In this document: positions 57,950 to 64,000 of the stretch, one piece after another
How the letters are laid out: every line of letters begins with the position of its first letter
How positions within the stretch are numbered: position 1 is the first letter of the stretch
Source of the DNA: Acidobacteriota bacterium
Lineage (GTDB): Bacteria; Acidobacteriota; Thermoanaerobaculia; Multivoradales; Multivoraceae
Reading direction: 5' to 3'
Assembly (NCBI GenBank): GCA_029263415.1
Contig: JAJCXN010000009.1
Span: 124,001 to 188,000 of the forward strand
DNA: 64,000 nucleotides
Position numbers and translations under genes: made by a program
Notes under the pieces: generated by a model
Told to the model about the DNA's origin: nothing
Seen by the model: only the letters and a program-made list of their open reading frames with translations
Database searches by the model: none

Positions 57950-58996
57950 TTGATTTATCGACAATCAACGACCGACTTTCGGGTTCAAGAACAATTGTTC
58001 TTCGAACCTTGTGGTCGTGGTGACTACTACTACGTGGAAATCGAGAAGGAAGGTTTGGACTCGACCAGCGTCGCTGACGCGTTAAGCCAAGTCACAGGAT
58101 GCTCCACAAGCGAGATTGGCATGGCCGGTCGTAAAGACCGATGGGCCGTGACATCGCAGTGGTTCTCGTTTCCTGCGGCATCTGGGTTTGAACTGCGCGA
58201 GATCGGGATCGATCGAGCGAGGATCCTACGAACCGATCGCCACACCGAACGACTGCGAACCGGACAACTCAAGGCCAATCGGTTCACCTTGGTAATCCGT
58301 GAGCTCGAAAGCGATGAACAAGGCGTCGTTGAAGGCCGTGCCTCCGAGATCGCGGTTGGCGGCTTCGCGAATCGGTTCGGACTGCAACGATTCGGCCGAC
58401 GAGGTGACAACGCGCTTCAGGGTAAGGAGATCCTCCTGTCTGATCGGCTGCCCAAGGATCGGCGCGCAGCGCGGTTCATGGTTTCCGCTTTGCAATCCGA
58501 AGTGTTCAACCGGACTCTCCAGCTGCGTGATGAGGACATCGGTCTTGCCACCTTGGTCACCGGTGACCTTGCCCTCGATCATCGCGCTGGGGCGCTCTTC
58601 TGGATTGACTCAGGCGATGCCGAACAGCCTCGCGCGGATCGGCTTGAGTTGTCGCCGACCGGCCCACTGTTCGGAGACAAGATGCGCCGGCCATTCGCGG
58701 ACGCCGCGCGATGGGAGCAGCAGGCACTGCTCGACTGTGACGTCCAAGAATCGCTGTTCCGCTCGAAGCGAGGCCTGCGGCTCGCCGGGACTCGTCGCGC
58801 ATTGAGGGCAATGGCCCAGGACCTCTCGGTCGACTTGGACGGCACCAATGCTCACGTGGGTGTGAGCCTTGGGCCGGGCTGTTATGCCTCCGTCCTGCTG
58901 GAGGAGTTGTGCGGGCCGGGCCTGACCGAGGGGCGGCCCGGTTCCCCAAGCGAGCCTGGTTCGCCAAGCATGCCTGGTTCAGCGAGCGAAGAGTGA
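57950..58996 (+). CDS. truD: tRNA pseudouridine(13) synthase TruD
   Basis: Modifies U13 of tRNA-Glu and others. The 348-residue protein (E. coli 349) has the catalytic aspartate in GMAGRKDRWAVTSQWFS, the GLKD-type motif of the family. NRFGLQRFGRRGDNAL and FMVSALQSEVFNRTL are TruD-specific, and RALRAMAQDL marks the C-terminal domain. The start is TTG; no in-frame ATG is nearby. The C-terminus ends in three copies of a PGSxSx hexapeptide from an 18-bp repeat, an oddity beyond the fold. The TTG start lacks a clear Shine-Dalgarno. Confidence 0.93.
   Translation: MIYRQSTTDFRVQEQLFFEPCGRGDYYYVEIEKEGLDSTSVADALSQVTGCSTSEIGMAGRKDRWAVTSQWFSFPAASGFELREIGIDRARILRTDRHTERLRTGQLKANRFTLVIRELESDEQGVVEGRASEIAVGGFANRFGLQRFGRRGDNALQGKEILLSDRLPKDRRAARFMVSALQSEVFNRTLQLRDEDIGLATLVTGDLALDHRAGALFWIDSGDAEQPRADRLELSPTGPLFGDKMRRPFADAARWEQQALLDCDVQESLFRSKRGLRLAGTRRALRAMAQDLSVDLDGTNAHVGVSLGPGCYASVLLEELCGPGLTEGRPGSPSEPGSPSMPGSASEE
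58937..58990 (+). repeat. Three 18-bp direct repeats in the truD 3' end
   Basis: Three imperfect tandem copies of 18 bp beginning CCCGGTTCCCCAAGC, CCTGGTTCGCCAAGC and CCTGGTTCAGCGAGC encode PGSPSE, PGSPSM and PGSASE, the last residues of TruD before Glu and stop. Confidence 0.85.
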
Positions 58997-59042
58997 TGCA
59001 CAACCAAGTAACCACCGCCGGAAGCAAAGGGAGTCTCCAAAC

Positions 59043-60629
59043 ATGACTGCATCGAACATCGCTATCCTTGCTGAGGATTCACTTCAGCGCCTGGGAGAAC
59101 GCCGTTTGCTCAACTTCGAGGGCGAGTGGGTCACCAACGCGCAGACAATGAATCGGGCTCGCCGACTCCAGGCCGCCTTCGCCGAGCTCGGTGCAGGCAA
59201 AGGAGACATCGTTGCGTTGTGCATGGTGAATCATCCGTTGGTCTACCCAGTATTCCAAGGCATCTTTCGTACAGGGGCTGCTGCTGTTCCGGTGATGTTC
59301 CAACTATCCGAAGCAGAACTCCGCTACGTGCTCGAGGACACTCAAGCGGCGGGCGTTGTCACTGATTCTTTCAATCGCGAGAAGGTACTCGCCGCATGCG
59401 CCGGCGTTGAGAGCGTGCGCTGGATCGCAGTCCTCGACGCCCCGGGCCAGCAAACATCGCCGTTGGAGCACTCTTTGCGAGCGTTGCTTGAGACTCCTGC
59501 TGCGACCGAACTGGCCGATATCGGCTGTGACCAACTCGCGATGTTGCTCTACACATCAGGAACGACTGGGCGCCCGAAAGGCGCCATGTTGACCCATCGG
59601 AACTTGATCTCCTCGGCTGAGCAGGGTCAAGAAGCTGGAGAAGTCGACCGGATCGAGTCGCCGCGTCGCTCGATCAGTGCTATGCCCATGGCGCACATCT
59701 TCGGCGTCGGCGTCATGAACTCTGGCTACCTGCAACCCGAACGCCTTGCAGACGGGTTCATGGTGCAGCATGTTTGGTTCGATCCTGAGCGGTTTATGGC
59801 TGGGATTGAAGAGCACCGCTGTCACAGCATGCCAACGGTACCGACCATGCTGTCGTTGATCCTGAATCACCCGAAGGTCAATGACTACGATCTCACCTCG
59901 CTCGAGGACGTCGTGTGCGGTGCGTCACCCTTGCCAGTCGAAGTGGCGAAGACCTTCATGGAACGTTACGGCTGCCGAGTTAGGGAGATCTACGGGATGA
60001 CCGAAAGCACCGGTATGGGCAGTGCGAATCGCCTATCGGATCCCTATCGCCCGGGCTCAGCCGGTCGACCGTATGCGGCAACCGAAGTGCGGGTCGTCAG
60101 CGCTGAAGAGGAGAGCCCGGAGACCGAGCAAGCGAATCACTTGAGCCTTCCCGCGGGAACGGCTGGCGAGATTGTGCTGCGAGGGGAGTCGGTGATGAAG
60201 GGGTATCTGAACCGTCCCGAAGCGACTCAGGAAGCCATTCAAGACGGTTGGCTGCACACTGGCGATATCGGCTATCTCGATGAGGATGGCTTCTTGTTCA
60301 TTGTCGACCGCAAGAAGGACATGATTATTCGAGGCGGCGAGAACATCTATCCGGCCGAGATCGAATCCGTGTTCTACGAACACGGCGCTGTGGCCGAGGC
60401 GGCAGTCGTGGGCGTTCCCGATCCGATTTACGGCGAGCGAGTGGTTGCCTTCGTCGTCCTTGCGCCGAGCCTTCGCGTCAAGCCTGGCGTGCTCGAGGGG
60501 TTTGTGGCGGAGAGACTGATGAAGATCAAGGTGCCCAGTCATATTGAGTACGTAGCAGCCCTGCCCAAGAGTGGCGTCGGCAAGATCCTCCGGCGGGAGC
60601 TGCGGGAAATGGCCGCCGAGCAGCAGTAG
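59043..60629 (+). CDS. Acyl-CoA synthetase (AMP-forming)
   Basis: Adenylate-forming ligase of 528 residues, activating a carboxylate (probably a medium- or long-chain fatty acid) to acyl-CoA. P-loop is LLYTSGTTGRPKGAML, A5-type motif is YGMTESTGMG, A7 is GWLHTGDIGYLDEDG, and A8 hinge is DRKKDMIIRGGENIYPAEIE. The A10 lysine lies in PKSGVGKILRRELRE. GGGAG lies 10 nt before the ATG. It precedes the HupE-like gene by 4 nt, so co-transcription is likely. Chain-length preference is unknown. Confidence 0.93.
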   Translation: MTASNIAILAEDSLQRLGERRLLNFEGEWVTNAQTMNRARRLQAAFAELGAGKGDIVALCMVNHPLVYPVFQGIFRTGAAAVPVMFQLSEAELRYVLEDTQAAGVVTDSFNREKVLAACAGVESVRWIAVLDAPGQQTSPLEHSLRALLETPAATELADIGCDQLAMLLYTSGTTGRPKGAMLTHRNLISSAEQGQEAGEVDRIESPRRSISAMPMAHIFGVGVMNSGYLQPERLADGFMVQHVWFDPERFMAGIEEHRCHSMPTVPTMLSLILNHPKVNDYDLTSLEDVVCGASPLPVEVAKTFMERYGCRVREIYGMTESTGMGSANRLSDPYRPGSAGRPYAATEVRVVSAEEESPETEQANHLSLPAGTAGEIVLRGESVMKGYLNRPEATQEAIQDGWLHTGDIGYLDEDGFLFIVDRKKDMIIRGGENIYPAEIESVFYEHGAVAEAAVVGVPDPIYGERVVAFVVLAPSLRVKPGVLEGFVAERLMKIKVPSHIEYVAALPKSGVGKILRRELREMAAEQQ

Positions 60630-60633
60630 GCAT

Positions 60634-61941
60634 ATGAGAAGGTGCGGAGTGGTCGGGTGGTTTAGTGCGGCGGTGTGGTCCCTGGTGGTGCTTCTCGCGG
60701 GCAGCGGTGCTGCGTTTGCGCATAGCTTCACCCTGACCGACGTTGTCCTCGTGGTTCGCTCTGGCGGACAGTTTCACATCGATATCGTCGCCGACCTTGA
60801 TGCCCTGGCGCTGGGCGCACCGTCGTTTGTCGACGAAGCGGTGCTACTCGCGCCAACAGAAGCACGCCACGCCACCGAAGCACTGGCAGCACAGATCATT
60901 GAGTCGAGTCCCGAAGAGAGAGTGGCCCTTGAGAAGCGTCTCCGGCGATTGTTCGAGACGCGCGTGCGCGTGCGCTTTGATGGCCAGCCGTATCGACATC
61001 GAGCGACGTTTCCAGACCGAGTCCACACGACGCTCGAAGTTCAGGCCGCCGCTGATGGCTCGTTCTTCGGTGTGACCGCTCGATTGGCGGGAATTGTGCC
61101 GGCGGGCGCGCGCGAGGTCACGCTTTCTGCCTCCCGAGCATTCCGCACAGTTCACTTGACGGTTCTGCAGCAGAGCGGCGAGGCCATCCAACGACAGGTG
61201 CTTCAGCCGGGCGAGCAGAGCCGGGCGATCGACATTGCAAGCAGCGTCGCTAGCGCCTCTGCGAGTCGAGCTGCGACAGCGAGCGGCGGCCCAGCTGATT
61301 CTGTCGATGGGCTGGCTGGGAATACGGCTGGAGATCGTCGCACCGAGAGCCGCGTCGGCCCGCTTGTTGACTACGTCGGGATCGGGGTGCGACACATTGT
61401 GCCCGGTGGCACGGATCACATCGCCTTCCTACTAGCGCTATGCCTAGTGAGTGTGAAGTGGCGGGTCCTCGCGGTCTGGGTGAGCTTATTCACCATTGGC
61501 CACACCGTGTCTCTGGCTTTGGCTGCGCTCGGACTAGTTTCGGTGTCCCCTCGTTTGGTTGAACCGATGATTGCTGTGTCGGTCGGAGCGGTTGCTTGGC
61601 GAGCGCTCCGCCGTCGCGAAGCGGCCGAGGATGAGGCTCCGGCCACCGTAGGGATCGGGGCCGAGATGCTAGTGGTAACCGGCTTGGGGCTGCTCCACGG
61701 CTTCGGGTTTGCCGGCGCCCTGGGAGAGATCGGACTTCCCACGTCGGGGTGGCTACTGGGCCTGTTGGGCTTCAACCTGGGGGTCGAATTCGGGCAGCTT
61801 CTGGGTTTGTTTGCAGCGGTGGTGGCCCTCAATCTCGCGTCGCGAGTCGTGCCAAGAGAGCGTCTGATCACTGGACTCGGGTTGGCTCTTCTTGCCCTAT
61901 CCGCGTTCTGGACGGTTGAGCGTTTGGGCTTCCTGAGCTGA
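60634..61941 (+). CDS. HupE/UreJ_2-family membrane protein
   Basis: A 435-residue protein starting at ATG 60634, with a signal peptide ending near AAFAH. The N-terminal ~230 residues are extracytoplasmic and predicted beta-rich. The C-terminal half has six to seven membrane helices in the HupE/UreJ_2 pattern: GVRHIVPGGTDHIAFLLAL near 265, SLFTIGHTVSLALAALG and GLGLLHGFGFAGALGEIG, with conserved histidines that could bind metal. Family members are associated with nickel or cobalt handling, but the role of this two-domain form is unknown. It follows the acyl-CoA ligase by 4 nt. Confidence 0.85.
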   Translation: MRRCGVVGWFSAAVWSLVVLLAGSGAAFAHSFTLTDVVLVVRSGGQFHIDIVADLDALALGAPSFVDEAVLLAPTEARHATEALAAQIIESSPEERVALEKRLRRLFETRVRVRFDGQPYRHRATFPDRVHTTLEVQAAADGSFFGVTARLAGIVPAGAREVTLSASRAFRTVHLTVLQQSGEAIQRQVLQPGEQSRAIDIASSVASASASRAATASGGPADSVDGLAGNTAGDRRTESRVGPLVDYVGIGVRHIVPGGTDHIAFLLALCLVSVKWRVLAVWVSLFTIGHTVSLALAALGLVSVSPRLVEPMIAVSVGAVAWRALRRREAAEDEAPATVGIGAEMLVVTGLGLLHGFGFAGALGEIGLPTSGWLLGLLGFNLGVEFGQLLGLFAAVVALNLASRVVPRERLITGLGLALLALSAFWTVERLGFLS

Positions 61942-61957
61942 GGGCGGCGTCGAATAG

Positions 61958-62956
61958 CTAGCGATAAGTGACCACGCTACCTAGGTCGGTGGCACCGGAA
62001 AGAGCCATCAGCAACCGATCGACCCCCATTGCCACTCCCGAGCACCGTGGTAACCCTTTGGTCATGGCGTCGAGCAGGTGTTGTTGCGATCCGGCCGAAG
62101 GCAGGCCGCGGGCGTCGCGCTGCTGGTGGTCGCGGGCGAACCGTGCTCGTTGCTGGTCGGGATCGGTCAGTTCGCCATAGCCATTGGCGAGCTCGAGTTG
62201 GCCCAAATAGACCTCGAATCGATCAGCCACCAGGACGCCATCGTGGTCGTGGATGTGCCGAGCGAGTGCTGCTTGTTCGGCCGGATAGCGATGAACCACA
62301 GTGATTCCTTGATCAACAAAGGTGGGTTCAATCTGGTGCGTCATCAGGAACGACAGCGCACCATCGCGATCCACCTCGGGAGCACCGTGCGCGAGTGCAC
62401 AGTCGATCATCTCTTGATCAGAAGCTCGGGCGGGATCGAGAGAACAATGAACCTGAAAGAGCTCGCGATAGGCCGTTTGATTCACCGGCAAGGGCTGGTG
62501 GGCTACCCCGAGAGTCCTAGCGGAAGCTTGTACCAGCGCGATCACTTCGGTGATCAGGCGGTCGCTGTCCCAGCCCACTCGATACCACTCAAGCAGCGTG
62601 AACTCCGGGTTGTGGCGCCTGCCGCGCTCACCTAGCCGGAACGCTTTGCAGATCTGGAAGCACGAGACTTCTTCGGCCGCGACAAAGCACTTCATAGCGA
62701 GCTCTGGCGACGTCTGCAAGTGGAGCGCATGCTCGACACCAGCTTGCCCGTCGCGCAGCAAAAGGCCGGTCACCTCAGGGTCGGGGACGTTGCCTTGCCA
62801 GAGCGTAGGCGTCTCAATCTCGAGTACGTCCGTGTGATCGAAGAATGTCCGGATCGACCGGAGAAGTTGTGCACGCTTCTTCAAGACCGCAAGCGAGCCC
62901 GTTGGCCGCCACGCAGTCTCGGTTGAGGACCGGTCGAAATCACTGGCCGATTTCAT
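61958..62956 (-). CDS. epmA: EF-P lysyltransferase EpmA (PoxA/GenX)
   Basis: Class II LysRS paralogue without an anticodon-binding domain; it attaches (R)-beta-lysine to EF-P. From ATG 62956 the protein has 332 residues, as for E. coli EpmA (325). Motif 2 is FRLGERGRRHNPEFTLLEWYR and motif 3 is GVAMGVDRLLMALSG. The EpmA-type ETPTLWQGNVPDPEVTGLLL segment supports this over LysS. It lies 37 nt downstream of efp on the same strand, a meaningful pairing. EpmB, the lysine 2,3-aminomutase that makes beta-lysine, and EpmC are not in the window. Confidence 0.94.
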   Translation of the reverse strand: MKSASDFDRSSTETAWRPTGSLAVLKKRAQLLRSIRTFFDHTDVLEIETPTLWQGNVPDPEVTGLLLRDGQAGVEHALHLQTSPELAMKCFVAAEEVSCFQICKAFRLGERGRRHNPEFTLLEWYRVGWDSDRLITEVIALVQASARTLGVAHQPLPVNQTAYRELFQVHCSLDPARASDQEMIDCALAHGAPEVDRDGALSFLMTHQIEPTFVDQGITVVHRYPAEQAALARHIHDHDGVLVADRFEVYLGQLELANGYGELTDPDQQRARFARDHQQRDARGLPSAGSQQHLLDAMTKGLPRCSGVAMGVDRLLMALSGATDLGSVVTYR

Positions 62957-62993
62957 CTGGAACTCAGCAACCCTGCTCTTTGAGCCGGCCGCG

Positions 62994-63560
62994 CTACTTC
63001 GCGCGCGAGGAGTAATCGCCTGTGCGCGTATCGACCTTGATCTTCTCGCCGTTCTGCACAAACAGGGGGACGCGCACAATAGCCCCGGTTTCGAGGGTCG
63101 CAGGTTTGTTGCCACCTGAGGAAGTGTCGCCTTTGAGACCCGGGTCGGTCTCGGTGATGAGTAGCTCGACGAAGTTGGGCGGGGTAACTTGAATCGGTTG
63201 ACCGTTGAACAACGTAACGGTGCAAACGTCTTCTTCCTTGATCCACTGGTCCGCTCCGTTCATCGCAGTCTCATCAGCTGTGACTTGCTCAAAGGTCGCG
63301 GGGTCCATGAAGTTCCAGCCGTCGCCATCGGAGTAGAGGAATTGCATATCGGTATCAATGACGTCGGCGCCCTCGAAGGAGTCGCTCGACTTGAGCGTCT
63401 TTTCAGTTACGCGGCCGTTGAGGAGGTTTCGGATCTTGATCCGGGTGAAGGCTTGGCCCTTGCCGGGCTTCACGTAGTCAGTACCGATGATCGTGCAAGG
63501 ATCGCCGTCGACCAGCAGCTTGAGGCCGTTCTTCATTTGATTCATGCCGTAACTGGCCAT
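62994..63560 (-). CDS. efp: Translation elongation factor P
   Basis: Rescues ribosomes stalled at polyproline. The 188-residue protein has the three-domain length. The modified lysine lies in the loop [17 protein letters not shown] near residue 34-37, matching the EpmA substrate loop PGKGQA. Domain III ends [43 protein letters not shown], the EF-P signature. The ATG at 63560 is followed by in-frame ATGs at MNQMKNG, so the exact start could be one of three. epmA is downstream and a divergent exported gene is upstream. Confidence 0.96.
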   Translation of the reverse strand: MASYGMNQMKNGLKLLVDGDPCTIIGTDYVKPGKGQAFTRIKIRNLLNGRVTEKTLKSSDSFEGADVIDTDMQFLYSDGDGWNFMDPATFEQVTADETAMNGADQWIKEEDVCTVTLFNGQPIQVTPPNFVELLITETDPGLKGDTSSGGNKPATLETGAIVRVPLFVQNGEKIKVDTRTGDYSSRAK

Positions 63561-63836
63561 GGTGCTGATCTCCGAGTCGGTGAGGTTGGGGGCAGAATGC
63601 CGGGCTGAGAGCGACCAGTGCGGTTCGGGTCGGGGGTTCAGAGGGCGCAGGATAGCAAGCCGTTAGCCAGAATCACCGCTGCAGCTGAACGGATTCGAAA
63701 CGATGGCCCGAGGGGAAATCTGCTCCGGATTTGTGATGAAACCCAAATACCGCCAACGCGTAAACTGTTGTGTGCCTCCAGAACTCATACTGGGACCACA
63801 GAATCGCTTGTAGGCGACAACGCCAGGAGTCGAAGC

Positions 63837-64000
63837 ATGACGACACTTTCTCAGCCCAGAACCAATCGACGCATCGCCCATTCAGTTCCAGACCAAGCAG
63901 GGCTTGGTAGCGGCCTTAAGCGTAGCTTGGGGAGAAGCCTTCTCACTGCAGGCCTCGTGGTCGGAGGCCTGCTCAGTGGCGCGGCCGTGGCCCAAGAAGA
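63837..64000 (+). CDS. N-terminus of an exported protein (cut by window end)
   Basis: The ATG at 63837 has AGGAG 7 nt upstream. The 54 visible codons encode MTTLSQPRTN, then a basic stretch (GSGLKRSLGRS), a hydrophobic core (LLTAGLVVGGLLSGAAV) and an AQE site, so a Sec signal peptide with cleavage near AVAQ. The mature protein lies outside the window and cannot be identified. It is divergent from efp. Confidence 0.75.
   Translation, partial: MTTLSQPRTNRRIAHSVPDQAGLGSGLKRSLGRSLLTAGLVVGGLLSGAAVAQE

Overview
The window is a gene-dense stretch (about 60% G+C by eye) of a Gram-negative bacterial chromosome. It holds about 45 protein genes, one tRNA and the RNase P RNA, mostly housekeeping. There is no phage, IS, CRISPR or integrase. 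An outer-membrane barrel, lipoprotein signals, a signal peptidase II, type IV pilus/secretion ATPases and an NtrY-like kinase indicate two membranes. ScpA-ScpB-RluB-Cmk order, a DUF4388 protein, FHA and cyclic-nucleotide regulators and a GYF_2-AIM24 protein resemble Acidobacteriota, Myxococcota and related deep lineages. EpmA with EF-P and TruD are commoner in Gammaproteobacteria. I cannot assign the phylum firmly.

Layout. 1-8.8 kb: a class A penicillin-binding protein diverges from a unit with a small membrane protein, uvrB, uvrC and a DUF4388/J-like/TPR protein. 8.86-9.27 kb: RNase P RNA. 9.3-13.3 kb: LD-carboxypeptidase, a cNMP-binding/FHA protein and recG. 13.3-17.5 kb: a membrane protein, scpA, scpB, an RluB-type pseudouridine synthase and cmk. 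17.5-23.6 kb: an FHA regulator with a degenerate sigma-54 AAA+ domain, translationally coupled to a 1396-residue NtrY-like kinase. 23.9-27.4 kb: glutaminyl cyclotransferase lipoprotein, GYF-AIM24 protein, tRNA-Gly(CCC), alanine dehydrogenase. 27.4-30.6 kb, minus strand: gltX, lspA, rluD. After about 1 kb without a convincing gene come nrdA and nrdB. 35.9-46.2 kb: aldehyde dehydrogenase, PilT-like ATPase, HD protein, rhomboid-like protein, D-aminoacylase-like lipoprotein, M20 hydrolase, outer-membrane barrel, mtaB. 46.2-55.7 kb: fabI, pilB-like ATPase, EamA transporter, PQQ-type dehydrogenase, aminotransferase, and a minus-strand operon of nucleotidyltransferase, sulfatase-like enzyme and rarD. 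55.8-64 kb: RNase D, chorismate-lyase-like protein, TruD, acyl-CoA ligase, HupE-like protein, epmA, efp and the start of an exported protein.

The most notable points follow. (1) The sigma-54-type regulator has lost the Walker A lysine, the Walker B acids and the GAFTGA loop but keeps its helix-turn-helix. It is coupled to a very large kinase and no receiver-domain gene is nearby. (2) NrdB has phenylalanine at the radical-tyrosine position with all six metal ligands at canonical spacing, which points to a class Ic ribonucleotide reductase; its partner NrdA has two ATP-cones. (3) A long imperfect stem-loop with a U8 tract on the minus strand lies downstream of the outer-membrane barrel gene. 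(4) Several genes have a TANNNT box 6-9 nt before the start codon and no Shine-Dalgarno sequence, which suggests leaderless transcripts. (5) Several enzyme-family members lack the usual catalytic residues (J-like domain with HPG, rhomboid-like protein, sulfatase-like protein, D-aminoacylase-like protein).
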